From Shewanella sp. OPT22 (GTDB taxonomy: Bacteria; Pseudomonadota; Gammaproteobacteria; Enterobacterales; Shewanellaceae), in assembly GCF_004168585.1 (NCBI RefSeq), contig NZ_PGVH01000002.1, positions 1-64,000 of the forward strand: a stretch of DNA of 64,000 nt, in the 5' to 3' direction. This document shows, one piece after another, positions 9,502 through 18,547 of this stretch (the stretch's first letter is position 1; every line of letters starts with the position of its first letter). The position numbers and the translations under genes were made by a program. The notes below the pieces were generated by a model, which saw only the letters and a list, made by a program, of their open reading frames with translations, made no database searches and was not told the DNA's origin.

Positions 9502-12243
9502 TTACAGCTTGTAGCTGAATCCTAATAGATAGTTACGGCCATAGATTTGGTAATCTTTAACTTGGCGTTTATCACCGTTTTCATAAGTCGTAAACGGCTC
9601 ATCAGTCAGGTTAGTAACTTGGAAAAGAACTGAAAGCCCTTCAAGTGATTTGATGTCTGATTGGCTAAAGTCATAACCAATTTGTGCATCTACTACCGTT
9701 TCTTCATCAACAAAGCGTTGTGTTCTTACTAATGAAAGACCACTAACTTCACCTAAGAACTCACTACGATAACGTGCACTAATTCGAGCTTGGAAACCGT
9801 AATCTTCATAATAGAAAGTTACGTTACCTACACGCTTAGATAAACCTGGTAAATCTGTTGGCTCACTGTCCTTCTTCTCTACAACACGTGAATCGTTGTA
9901 AGAGTAGCTAGCGTTTAAACCAAATGCATGTAGAGAGTCATGAATTAGAGAACCCGTTAAGTTCGTAGATAACTCTATGCCTTTGATGTAACCACCTTCA
10001 CCATTTTGCCACTGTGACAAGAATCCTTGCTCAATAGCTGGAGCAGTATCACCAGTATATGGTGTACCACTAAAGTCAGTTAGCGTGCCTTCTTTGTAGA
10101 TATAGTTTTCTAGATCTTTGTAGTAAAACGCAGCTGCAAAATAACCCTCATCAAGATAGTATTCATAGCTTACGTCATATTGCCATGCTAACCATGGTTT
10201 CAATTTAACGTTACCAGAGTTACCACCCCAAGGTGAATTGTTTACGTCAGTTGAATCAACTTTACTTTGGTCGAATGTCACACTTGAACTTGCATTCATT
10301 TGATCCATTCTTGGGCGAGCCAATGTACGCGCTGTTGCAAAGCGTAATAAGTTGTCTTCTGCCACTTCCCAGTTTAAGTTCAAGCTAGGCAATACTTCAG
10401 TAAAGCTATACTCATCATAAGTTGGACGCAATGCCGTCTTACCATCGATGATTTGTGCTTCTAGGCCGTTAGAGCTTTGAGTAGTACGAACAACTTGAAC
10501 ACCAACGTTACCTGTTAGAGAGCGATCTAACACTTCTGTCTCAATGTTCGCCTTTACGTAACCCGTTGATACTTTCTCACGAACATCCCAAGTATTTTCT
10601 GCTCGACCTGTTTCTGTAGCGCCTTGAGATGCTTCGTTATAGAGACCTGAGCGATATAAACCCATAGCATCGTAACTTAGAATGTTACCCATTCCGATGA
10701 AGCCTAACGAAGTTGGACTATGTAGGAACTCTTGAGGGACAGCAGTCGTACTAGGGTAATCTTTAAGCGTTAGATATACACCCTCGTCTTCTTTTGACTT
10801 TTCACGATCTGAGTAGTTAACACCAAACTCAATTGAGCTGATTGCGCCATCGTCAAATACGCGTTCAGCAGTCAAGCGAAGCGACTTCAGTTCGTCTTCG
10901 ATTTCTAATGTATTTAAAAATCCATCTTGTGCATCACTTGGTGTTGCTACACCATTACCCCAGTTAAAAGGGCCACCTAATTTAACTAAATTCGGATTAG
11001 AGTAATCAATCGTTGGATGGAAAGTTGCACCAGTAGTGCCGTTCATAGTTACACGTAGATCTTCACAACCACCAGGAGTACAACCATTGCCACGGCTTGT
11101 ACCAGCGTATGTTTCTAAACCGAAATCTGTACGCTCTGCTTTTGAGTATGAAAGGTCTGCAAGCACAGTCCAGTTATCATTAATGACATACTCGTTTTTC
11201 CAACCAAGCGATACCGTATCAGCATCACGTTCGTTGACATCATTTCGCACTAAGATTTTAGCATTCTTGAATGTAACGTCAGTCGCTAAACCGTCGACAC
11301 GTTCGTTAACCACGGTACCTTCGTTAGCTGAACCATTACCCCACTGGCCCGGAATTTCAGTTCCACGAAGTGTTTGTGTGTCATTAAATTTTGAATAGAA
11401 CACATCTAAGCTAGAAGTGAATTGCTCATTTGGTTGGTATTCAAAAACACCCATGAAACCATCACGCTCTAGTAAGCTAGAACGAACATATGGTTTTGCA
11501 CCACCAAGTACTAATGTATCGTCATCGAAGTTAGGATAACCCCAAGCATTCCAGCGCTCTTCTTGGTTCGGAGAGCTTAGTCTTGCATAGCCTAGTGCAA
11601 TACCAAACGTATCGTCAGCAAACTGATCGATATAAGAGATGCTCGCTCTGTAGCCAGAGTCTTTGCTGTCTGAGTTTAGTTTACCAAGACTGTTATTCTC
11701 ACCACGAGCATTAATGGCTAGTGTGCGTTCACCATGTGCAAGAGGACTAATTGTTTGAAGATCAATTGTGCCACCAATAGCTTGAGCTAATACGCTCGCA
11801 TCAGGTGTTTTATAAACAACAACACTGTTTAAAAGCTCTGATGGATATTGGTCAAATTCGATACCACGGTTATCACTAATAGTAACTTGTTCACGACCAT
11901 TTAGTGTTGCTGCGGTAAATTCTGGTGACAAACCACGAATAGATACTACGTTTGCACGACCATCCAAACGTTGAGTAGCAAGACCAGGAAGACGCGCTAA
12001 TGACTCTGCAATACTTACATCGGGTAATTTACCAATTTCTTCTGCAGAAATAGCTTCAACAACAGAGCTAGAATCTTTCTTTGTAGCTTGAGAGGTTAAT
12101 AGGCTTGAACGGATACCTGAAATCTGAATTACTTCAACGTTATCTGCTGCGGCTTTTGTTTCTTCGTCTGCAGCGAACGCCGGTGAAGTTAAACCTGCTG
12201 TTGCAAGAGCAAGCGTCAGCATGCTTGGCTTAAACGGTGACAT
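9502..12243 (-). CDS. TonB-dependent receptor for maltodextrin-type oligosaccharides
   Basis: 913 residues with a signal peptide (about 1-24, AFA-AD). An N-terminal plug domain occupies about 38-170, with a segment IQISGIRSSL resembling a TonB-box region and plug motifs VVSIRGLSPEF and NSVVVYKTPD. The rest is a 22-strand beta-barrel ending in YLLGFSYKL with terminal aromatic pattern typical of outer-membrane proteins. The type matches the Xanthomonas/Caulobacter carbohydrate receptor subfamily. It imports oligosaccharides over the outer membrane with energy from TonB-ExbBD. Substrate is inferred from the adjoining amylase and glucosidase genes. A LacI-type operator lies about 190 nt upstream (12431-12447). 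Confidence 0.9.
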   Translation of the reverse strand: MSPFKPSMLTLALATAGLTSPAFAADEETKAAADNVEVIQISGIRSSLLTSQATKKDSSSVVEAISAEEIGKLPDVSIAESLARLPGLATQRLDGRANVVSIRGLSPEFTAATLNGREQVTISDNRGIEFDQYPSELLNSVVVYKTPDASVLAQAIGGTIDLQTISPLAHGERTLAINARGENNSLGKLNSDSKDSGYRASISYIDQFADDTFGIALGYARLSSPNQEERWNAWGYPNFDDDTLVLGGAKPYVRSSLLERDGFMGVFEYQPNEQFTSSLDVFYSKFNDTQTLRGTEIPGQWGNGSANEGTVVNERVDGLATDVTFKNAKILVRNDVNERDADTVSLGWKNEYVINDNWTVLADLSYSKAERTDFGLETYAGTSRGNGCTPGGCEDLRVTMNGTTGATFHPTIDYSNPNLVKLGGPFNWGNGVATPSDAQDGFLNTLEIEDELKSLRLTAERVFDDGAISSIEFGVNYSDREKSKEDEGVYLTLKDYPSTTAVPQEFLHSPTSLGFIGMGNILSYDAMGLYRSGLYNEASQGATETGRAENTWDVREKVSTGYVKANIETEVLDRSLTGNVGVQVVRTTQSSNGLEAQIIDGKTALRPTYDEYSFTEVLPSLNLNWEVAEDNLLRFATARTLARPRMDQMNASSSVTFDQSKVDSTDVNNSPWGGNSGNVKLKPWLAWQYDVSYEYYLDEGYFAAAFYYKDLENYIYKEGTLTDFSGTPYTGDTAPAIEQGFLSQWQNGEGGYIKGIELSTNLTGSLIHDSLHAFGLNASYSYNDSRVVEKKDSEPTDLPGLSKRVGNVTFYYEDYGFQARISARYRSEFLGEVSGLSLVRTQRFVDEETVVDAQIGYDFSQSDIKSLEGLSVLFQVTNLTDEPFTTYENGDKRQVKDYQIYGRNYLLGFSYKL

Positions 12244-12430
12244 AATATCTCCATGTCAGTAGTTATTATTATTTATGGCTAAAATGAGCGGGAGTTATTA
12301 TGAAAACTACTTATTTCCGTTCCGCTTCGACTTAATTTCAGCCGTTCCAGTCCTAACAGTTAAATGCAACTTATAGGCACAAATTCATCACGGAGCGATG
12401 TTAATCAAATGCATATATGTCAAACAAACT

Positions 12431-12447
12431 TTTACATACGTATTCAA
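12431..12447. promoter_or_regulatory. LacI-family operator upstream of the TonB receptor
   Basis: TTTACATACGTATTCAA, identical over 17 bases to the site before the sugar transporter (3429-3445). Exact reuse of a 17-mer at two promoters of one pathway is strong evidence for a shared regulator. Confidence 0.7.
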
Positions 12448-12821
12448 GTTTCGAATTATAAAGACTTTGGTCACAAAATTTTAATAAATATTTGATATTG
12501 CTTTTGAGCTTCATATAACAAATTTACGCTAAACCATTGAAAACAAAAGCTTTAAACCTTCTAGCAGTTATTGTCACCTCAGTCTTAACCCAATGAATTT
12601 ATAGGATGTTTTTACAAATTAATTAATATTTACCGCCACGCATTTTTTAGATTTTGGAAAAAAATAAACACAATTATCGACAAGATCTATTTTAAATTAC
12701 ATTTTTAACAAATATTACAAATTACACCTATTACCATGCTGAAAAGTACTCTAATTAGCCCTCAAATCACAACCAACTGACCATGACGTGTAATTATATT
12801 TCATAAGCGTAAATTAAAGAC

Positions 12822-12835
12822 TGAATTCGTATGCA
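12822..12835. promoter_or_regulatory. Variant LacI-family operator upstream of the GH13 glucosidase
   Basis: TGAATTCGTATGCA keeps the central TTCGTATG/central CG and flanking TGAAT...GCA arrangement of the two perfect sites, in inverted orientation relative to them. It lies 109 nt before the glucosidase start codon. Its match is weaker than the other two. Confidence 0.5.
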
Positions 12836-12943
12836 CAATGACGAATTGACTGTGTTTGTTTACTATTTGCATAATTTTAAAATGTAATACTAGAAACTCA
12901 CTTTTTGAGTGTTACTTTCTGGACAAAGAGACGAGCATTAAAG

Positions 12944-14557
12944 ATGAATCAATCTGAAATTAAGTGGTGGCAAGGGGCCATGATTTACCAAGTCTACCCA
13001 CGCAGTTTTGCTGATAGTAATGGTGATGGCATTGGTGATCTAAAAGGCATTACCAATAAATTGGATTACATTGCTAGTCTCGGTGTTGATGCCATTTGGA
13101 TTTCACCTTTTTTCAAATCACCAATGAAAGACTTTGGATACGATATCGCAGACTATAGAGATATCGACCCCCTCTTTGGTGATATGGCTGATTTTGATGA
13201 ACTGCTCGAACAAGCTCATCAACGCAATTTAAAAATCATGATCGATCAAGTACTGAGTCATACATCTAATGAACACGCCTGGTTTACTGAGAGTCGTGCA
13301 TCAAGAGTTAATGACAAATCAGATTGGTACGTTTGGGCTGATGCAAACCAAGATGGCACTCCACCTAACAATTGGATGTCTATTTTTGGTGGTGTTGCTT
13401 GGCAATGGGAGCCTCGTCGTCAACAGTATTACTTACATAACTTCTTGTCTTCTCAACCTGATCTCAACTTTCATAACCCTGATGTGCAACAAGGGGTATT
13501 AGACAACGTTGAGTTTTGGCTGAAAAAAGGTGTTGATGGTTTACGTCTTGATGCAATTAACTTTTGTTTTCATGACGCTGAATTGAAAGATAACCCAGCA
13601 AAACCGATTGATAAACGTCAAGGTCGTGGTTTTTCTGAAGATAACCCTTATGCCTTCCAATACCATTATTATAATAACACTCAACCAGAGAACTTAGCCT
13701 TTCTTGAACGTTTACGAGATCTAATGGATAAGTACCCAAATACTGCGGCATTGGGTGAAATATCTTCTGAAGACTCATTAGCGACAATGGCTGAATACAC
13801 CGAAGAAGGTCGTATTCACATGGGTTATAGTTTCGAACTTTTGACGGATGATTACAGTGCACAGTACATTCGTGAAACGGTGCAGACTCTTGAAGAAAAA
13901 GTAACAACTGGCTGGCCTTCTTGGTCAGTGAGTAATCATGATGTACAAAGAGTTGCGACCCGTTGGGGTGAAAACGACAACAGCGCTGAACAATGTAAGA
14001 TGATCACTGCACTGGTTGCCAGTCTTCGAGGTAGCATTTGTTTTTATCAAGGTGAAGAGCTTGGTCTTCCTGAAGCAAATATTGAATTTGAAGATCTACA
14101 AGACCCTTACGGCATCACTTTCTGGCCAACGTTTAAAGGAAGAGATGGATGCAGAACACCTATGCCATGGCAACAAGACCAAAAAAATGCTGGATTCAGC
14201 ATTAACAAACCATGGTTACCTGTTGTTGAAGAGCACAAAGCATTAGCTGTGAACGTTCAAGATAATGACGAAAACTCTATTTTGAATAATTTCAGAAGCT
14301 TTATGGCTTGGAGAAAACAGCATAAAGCATTAGTTGCGGGTGGTATCGAGTTTATTGAAACTGAAGAGCCACTACTTATGTTTAAGCGTTCTTTTGATGG
14401 TGAAACGGTATTCTGCGGTTTTAATTTATCAAATGAAGCGGTAAGTACTTCACTTCCGATGAGCTTAGAAACCATTAATAATCCAGTTAAGTCACAAGCT
14501 GAAATATCTGGAAATGAGGTTACGTTCCCACCTTATTCTGTTTTTTTCGCTAAATAA
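12944..14557 (+). CDS. Cytoplasmic alpha-glucosidase, GH13 (oligo-1,6-glucosidase/alpha-glucosidase group)
   Basis: 537 residues from the ATG at 12944; an upstream in-frame TTG at 12905 is less likely because the conserved family start WWQGAMIYQVYPRSF follows this ATG closely and a purine-rich GAGACGAG precedes it. No signal peptide. GH13 regions: DQVLSH, GLRLDAIN with the nucleophile Asp, GEISS with the acid/base Glu and SNHDVQR. Length and motifs fit exo-acting alpha-glucosidases that split imported maltose and short maltodextrins to glucose. It is divergent from the TonB receptor, preceded by a LacI-type operator variant and followed by a terminator. Confidence 0.9.
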   Translation: MNQSEIKWWQGAMIYQVYPRSFADSNGDGIGDLKGITNKLDYIASLGVDAIWISPFFKSPMKDFGYDIADYRDIDPLFGDMADFDELLEQAHQRNLKIMIDQVLSHTSNEHAWFTESRASRVNDKSDWYVWADANQDGTPPNNWMSIFGGVAWQWEPRRQQYYLHNFLSSQPDLNFHNPDVQQGVLDNVEFWLKKGVDGLRLDAINFCFHDAELKDNPAKPIDKRQGRGFSEDNPYAFQYHYYNNTQPENLAFLERLRDLMDKYPNTAALGEISSEDSLATMAEYTEEGRIHMGYSFELLTDDYSAQYIRETVQTLEEKVTTGWPSWSVSNHDVQRVATRWGENDNSAEQCKMITALVASLRGSICFYQGEELGLPEANIEFEDLQDPYGITFWPTFKGRDGCRTPMPWQQDQKNAGFSINKPWLPVVEEHKALAVNVQDNDENSILNNFRSFMAWRKQHKALVAGGIEFIETEEPLLMFKRSFDGETVFCGFNLSNEAVSTSLPMSLETINNPVKSQAEISGNEVTFPPYSVFFAK

Positions 14558-14592
14558 TCTGCTTTCTCGGCAAAGTTAATGATTCTCCCTGA

Positions 14593-14623
14593 TGATTTGC
14601 AGGCTACCTCAGCCTGTAGATCA
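14593..14623 (+). terminator. Terminator of the GH13 glucosidase gene
   Basis: A 13-bp stem containing two G-U wobbles (core CAGGCT / AGCCTG) and a 5-nt loop, followed by TTGTTTTTTT. It starts 36 nt after the stop codon. Confidence 0.8.
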
Positions 14624-14680
14624 TTGTTTTTTTCCTTTCTTCTCTCGTATACTCGTTTTACAACAAAAATGGGGGGCGCT

Positions 14681-15193
14681 ATGAAACGTTTATTATCACT
14701 TTCAATTATTTGTCTTATTTTATCAGGCTGCCAAACTATCTCTCCTGAAGAGTGCAAATCCGCTGATTGGTATAACCGTGGAATCAATGACGGGTCAGAT
14801 GGACTAAAAAGATCAATCCTGCAAAGTTACACACAAGAATGTGCCGAAGCTGGTATCAGCGTGAATTCAGAGGAATGGCGTAGAGGCTACAAGCTTGGTT
14901 TACAAACTTATTGTACTGCAGAAAATGGCTACTTTGTGGGTAGCAAGGGCTTAACTTATAATGGTGTTTGCCATAATCGAGAATTTCTTGAAAACTATAA
15001 ACTTGGCAACAAAGAGTATCAATTAGAACAAAAGCGTCAAGACATCAGAAACGAAATCAATCAGCTCCAAGATAAACTCCATAATGAAACCGATAAATCA
15101 AAACGAAAAGAGTTGCGCAAAAAAATTGAGAGACTTGAAGATCGTTTAGATTCACTCTATAAACCAGATGTGTCTTTTGAAATAAATTTTTGA
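14681..15193 (+). CDS. DUF2799-family lipoprotein
   Basis: 170 residues from the ATG at 14681, preceded by a GGGGGG ribosome site at 14671-14676; in-frame codons further upstream overlap the previous terminator and were not used. A lipoprotein signal ends in LSGC with Cys at residue 17. The following segment has the spaced WYNRGINDG, YTQEC, WRRGYKLGL and YC/CHN cysteine and aromatic pattern of DUF2799, found in small proteobacterial lipoproteins of unknown function. A charged coiled-coil (about 115-160, QLEQKRQDI... to RLEDRLDSL) ends the protein. It is a single-gene unit bounded by terminators. Confidence 0.8.
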   Translation: MKRLLSLSIICLILSGCQTISPEECKSADWYNRGINDGSDGLKRSILQSYTQECAEAGISVNSEEWRRGYKLGLQTYCTAENGYFVGSKGLTYNGVCHNREFLENYKLGNKEYQLEQKRQDIRNEINQLQDKLHNETDKSKRKELRKKIERLEDRLDSLYKPDVSFEINF

Positions 15194-15199
15194 ATCTAT

Positions 15200-15234
15200 T
15201 TTTGCTACTTTCTGTAACTCAAAAAGTAGCAAAA
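15200..15234. terminator. Bidirectional terminator between convergent genes
   Basis: A perfect 12-bp stem (TTTTGCTACTTT / AAAGTAGCAAAA) with an 11-nt loop has T-runs on both strands. It serves the DUF2799 lipoprotein gene (plus) and the membrane protein gene (minus). Confidence 0.8.
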
Positions 15235-15250
15235 TATAACTATTGAGGAA

Positions 15251-16063
15251 TTAAAATTGCAGAGATACGGATTCCTCTTCCCTCTTTCTTTCATCAATAA
15301 TGAGTTTTTGATAGCACAAAGAAAGGAGTGCGAGTTCAAACAAGGCAAACATCGCATGTAGCGCAACTGAAACACTGATAAAAAACCATCCTTCAAGACT
15401 TGCAATACTTTCAGTAAGTAAAGAACTCAAAATCGGAATTAACGAAAGTACAAAAAACACCTTCCATTTTACCGGTGAAGTTGCTTCCCATGCATCACCA
15501 AAACTGATGGATTCATCAACAGCTCTTGAAGGTAACACCATCATAAATCGACACATTACCACCCCAATGATGCCGTAGCTAACAATCATAACTAATGCTG
15601 TTAATGTTTGAGCGTTGTACATACTTAAATTATCAATAATTGCTCCGACACCAGCCAAAAGAAGACCTATCGCTAACCCTATAGGGATCATAAGCAGTCC
15701 TAATAGAATGCTGATCCCAAAGAATTTCAAATCTCTCATTTTAGGAACAATTGCGTCGATAAAAAACAATTTAGAACGCTTAATATAAATTCGATGACAA
15801 TTCACTGCAGCTTTAACAAAGCCATAAATCATGATCATGAATATAAGAAAGAAATACTTCAGATCTGGAATCACTTCAGAAAGCGGATCAGCATCTAGAG
15901 CAAAGCCATCTACTTTTCCCATAATTTTATAATAAAGTGCGAAAATAAGTGAAAACACGATGACAAGTGGCGTAGTAGCGATTAATACATCAAGTTTTTT
16001 ACGAATAGTGATACTAATGGCTTCAGAAACAATCGTTCTGATAGAAAAGTTGTTATTACTCAA
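15251..16063 (-). CDS. Polytopic membrane protein of unknown function
   Basis: 270 residues with about six hydrophobic segments (near 28-47, 70-90, 112-138, 150-172, 195-215 and 222-250). No family was recognised. The start is a TTG at 16063, with AAGGA about 9 nt upstream; no ATG of similar quality lies nearby. The N-terminal segment IVSEAISITIRKKLDVLIAT before TM1 and the overall layout resemble small permease-like or glycerophosphoryl-diesterase-membrane-type proteins of unknown role, but nothing specific supports a function. It is transcribed alone, divergent from the spondin-domain genes. Confidence 0.7.
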   Translation of the reverse strand: MSNNNFSIRTIVSEAISITIRKKLDVLIATTPLVIVFSLIFALYYKIMGKVDGFALDADPLSEVIPDLKYFFLIFMIMIYGFVKAAVNCHRIYIKRSKLFFIDAIVPKMRDLKFFGISILLGLLMIPIGLAIGLLLAGVGAIIDNLSMYNAQTLTALVMIVSYGIIGVVMCRFMMVLPSRAVDESISFGDAWEATSPVKWKVFFVLSLIPILSSLLTESIASLEGWFFISVSVALHAMFALFELALLSLCYQKLIIDERKREEESVSLQF

Positions 16064-16217
16064 GATTAAAAATCCTTTTATTTTTATTAATTTAAGATCT
16101 TATCATTTGTTAATTGTTGGTCACAAATCAAATCGTGAAACTTTCGTGATAATTCCGAGATATTGGCGTGAACTTTACCATTCATGATATCCAGCATATT
16201 CTGACATGGAGATAAAA

Positions 16218-16925
16218 ATGAAATTACGTAACCTATACAAGTCGATTGCACTGGCTGGAATTATGGCCTTACCTGCTACAGCAGCAGAACTTGAAATTAA
16301 AGTAACCAATTTGACTCACGGTAACTACTTCACCCCGATTCTTGCTGCGGCACATGATAACGAATTGCACTTATTCCAATCTGGCGAAAAAGCAACTGCA
16401 GAATTGCAAGCGATGGCCGAAGGTGGCGCAATTACAGGTCTAGCAACAACAGTAAAAGCTGCTGCTGGCGTAACTGCTGAAGACCCAGCAGGAGGTTTGC
16501 TTGCTCCAAACACCAAAACAGAAACTTTCGAACTTGATTCTGGTGACAATACACATTTATCTCTTGTTGCGATGATGCTTCCAACAAATGATGCATTTAT
16601 TGGCTTAGATGCTTGGAAAATTCCTACGGAACCAGGTACATACACGTTAAATGTTAATGCTTATGACGCTGGTACTGAAGCTAATGATGAATTAGTTGTT
16701 GGTATGCCTGGTGGCGCACCTGGTACCGCCGGTATTCCTGTTGCACCAGGCGGAGATGCTGGAACGGGTGGTACAGGTTTTGCAAATACCGCTTCAAATG
16801 AAAATGTTCACATCCACCCTGGTGTTGTTGGTGATACGGACGCAAATGGTGGTTTGAGTGATTTAGATAGCCGAATTCACCGCTGGTTAAACCCTGTTGC
16901 TCGCATTGTAGTTACTGTTAAGTAA
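16218..16925 (+). CDS. Secreted spondin-domain protein
   Basis: 235 residues from the ATG at 16218, preceded by TGGAGA; the ATG at 16206 overlaps that ribosome site. Signal peptide about 1-23 (ATA-AE). The mature part opens with ELEIKVTNLTHGNYFTPIL and continues with HLFQSGEKA, LVAMMLPTNDAFIGLD and NAYDAGTEANDE, the conserved pattern of the Spondin_N domain. A Gly/Pro-rich segment (about 170-195) precedes NVHIHPGV. The domain is known from animal F-spondin and from many uncharacterised bacterial exported proteins. It is followed 15 nt later by a paralogue and the two form one transcript. Confidence 0.85.
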   Translation: MKLRNLYKSIALAGIMALPATAAELEIKVTNLTHGNYFTPILAAAHDNELHLFQSGEKATAELQAMAEGGAITGLATTVKAAAGVTAEDPAGGLLAPNTKTETFELDSGDNTHLSLVAMMLPTNDAFIGLDAWKIPTEPGTYTLNVNAYDAGTEANDELVVGMPGGAPGTAGIPVAPGGDAGTGGTGFANTASNENVHIHPGVVGDTDANGGLSDLDSRIHRWLNPVARIVVTVK

Positions 16926-16940
16926 TCGGAGGACTGGTTT

Positions 16941-17672
16941 ATGCCATATTCATTTTCAAAAAAAGCAGCTCTTGCTGCAAGTATTGTAGGTACACTGTTG
17001 CTGACGGGTTGCCCAGACAATGACAAGAAGTCAACGCCTGACCAACCAGAGCCACCTGCACCTACACCTGTTGTAACTTTTGATTACAAAGTTACCGTTA
17101 CGAACTTAACACCAGAGCAACCACTATCGCCGATTGCTGTAGTTTTGCATAATTCTGACACCCCACTATTCGTTGCAGGTGAAACAGCATCTGATGCTTT
17201 AGAACTTCTAGCTGAAGCAGGTGACAACTCGGGTTTAGAGACTGCTGAAGGGGTTACGGATTTCTTTAGTGCCGAAGCACCAACAGGTCCAGGACAACGA
17301 GAAGTAATCGACATTACTCTTAATGAAGATCAACTTAATAATGTAAGTGTATTAAGCATGTTGGTGAATACCAATGATGCATTTACGGGTGTGAGTAACT
17401 TTAATCTATCTTCACTAGAAAGCGGTCAAAAAGTTACGTTCAGAGCTAATGTTTACGACTCTGGTACTGAAGCGAATACTGAAGCTAAAGGTACAATCCC
17501 AGGACCAGCGGATCAAGGTCAAGGTTTTGATGCTGTGCGTGATGATGTTGATAGAGTTTACATTCACTCAGGTGTAATTAGTAAAGAAGACGGTCTAGCT
17601 GACTCGGTTTTATTTGCGAAGCATCGCTTTGACAACCCTGCAATGACTGTGGTTATTGAACGCACGAATTAA
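16941..17672 (+). CDS. Spondin-domain lipoprotein
   Basis: 243 residues with lipobox LTGC, Cys at about residue 24, then a Pro-rich linker. The domain again shows YKVTVTNLTPEQPLSPI, LFVAGETASD, LSMLVNTNDAFTGV, NVYDSGTEANTE and YIHSGV, aligning throughout with the preceding gene, so the two are tandem paralogues, one soluble and one membrane anchored. Function is unknown; the paired soluble/lipidated arrangement suggests they work at the cell envelope. GGAGG lies just before the start (16927-16932). A strong terminator follows. Confidence 0.85.
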   Translation: MPYSFSKKAALAASIVGTLLLTGCPDNDKKSTPDQPEPPAPTPVVTFDYKVTVTNLTPEQPLSPIAVVLHNSDTPLFVAGETASDALELLAEAGDNSGLETAEGVTDFFSAEAPTGPGQREVIDITLNEDQLNNVSVLSMLVNTNDAFTGVSNFNLSSLESGQKVTFRANVYDSGTEANTEAKGTIPGPADQGQGFDAVRDDVDRVYIHSGVISKEDGLADSVLFAKHRFDNPAMTVVIERTN

Positions 17673-17692
17673 TCTGAGTTTACAGTAAACTG

Positions 17693-17727
17693 AATTACAA
17701 CTTCATGATTGTTATGAAGTTGTAATT
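17693..17727 (+). terminator. Terminator after the spondin-domain pair
   Basis: A perfect 14-bp stem (AATTACAACTTCAT / ATGAAGTTGTAATT) with a 7-nt loop, followed by ATTTTCATTTTATT. It separates the spondin genes from the two-component system downstream. Confidence 0.85.
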
Positions 17728-17800
17728 ATTTTCATTTTATTCTGAAATATTTTGAAACACTGCAAGGTCTGTTTACCGAGGGCTTTGGGAGATTCAAAAT

Positions 17801-18547
17801 ATGAACGGAAAAAGTACACTGTCACACCAGCAAAACAAAAAAAAAGTACTTCTTGTTGAAGACGAGCAAGAGCTAGCTAATCTCGTTTTACTGAATCTTT
17901 CGCTATTAGATTTAGATGTCGTTCATTGTTCTACAATATGTCACGCAAAAACACTACTCTCTTCTACTCATTTTGACGCCATTTTGTTAGATCGAATGTT
18001 GCCTGACGGAGATGGGTTGATGCTTTGTATGGAATTGAGTAAAGCTAACTATCAAACCCCGATTATGATGCTCACCGCAAAGGCTGACGAAACCGATATT
18101 GTTTTAGGGTTAGAATCTGGAGCTGATGATTACTTAGCCAAGCCATTTAGTGTGCTAGAGCTAAGAGCACGTGTTAAAGCGATGCTTCGTCGCTCGTTAA
18201 AGGTTCAACTTCACTCAGCTGAATCCTCTCAAAATATTGAGCATGGCCTGATTAGAATTGATGGTGACACAAGAGAGGTTTTTGCAGAAAATCGCAGTGT
18301 TGACCTCACAGCAACTGAATTTGATTTACTTCATTACCTTGCTACACACCCCCAACAAGTTTTTAGTCGGTTACAGCTTTTAGAAGCAGTATGGGGTTAT
18401 AACTATGATGGTTATGAACATACGGTTAATAGCCATATTAATCGCTTACGCTCAAAGCTATCTCGTCACTGTGGCAATCAAGATCTGGTAAAAACAGTTT
18501 GGGGTGTAGGTTATAAATTTTCACCACCAGAGGCTCAAGTGGCATGA
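17801..18547 (+). CDS. OmpR/PhoB-family response regulator
   Basis: 248 residues. Receiver domain from about 17 to 130 with acidic pocket EDEQE, phosphorylation site Asp in ILLDRMLPDGDG, and Lys in YLAKPFS. A winged-helix Trans_Reg_C domain at about 150-243 contains LTATEFDLLHYL and a recognition-helix region VNSHINRLRSKL ending in VWGVGYKF. GGGAG lies before the start. The stop overlaps the start of the histidine kinase gene by 4 nt, so the pair is translationally coupled. Targets are unknown; the spondin genes upstream are on a separate transcript but are plausible targets. Confidence 0.92.
   Translation: MNGKSTLSHQQNKKKVLLVEDEQELANLVLLNLSLLDLDVVHCSTICHAKTLLSSTHFDAILLDRMLPDGDGLMLCMELSKANYQTPIMMLTAKADETDIVLGLESGADDYLAKPFSVLELRARVKAMLRRSLKVQLHSAESSQNIEHGLIRIDGDTREVFAENRSVDLTATEFDLLHYLATHPQQVFSRLQLLEAVWGYNYDGYEHTVNSHINRLRSKLSRHCGNQDLVKTVWGVGYKFSPPEAQVA

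Larger units (their letters stand above)
12244..12943. other. Divergent regulatory region between TonB receptor and glucosidase
   Basis: About 700 very AT-rich bases without a convincing gene. It contains one full LacI-type operator facing the TonB receptor (12431-12447) and a second variant facing the glucosidase (12822-12835). The spacing of about 390 bp between them suggests two separately controlled divergent promoters, possibly with looping. No other structure stands out. Confidence 0.7.

Noticed and set aside
12897-12917. Hairpin ACTCA / TGAGT just before the GH13 glucosidase start
   Set aside because: The stem is only 5 bp with a 4-nt loop and AT-rich surroundings; it is likely chance.
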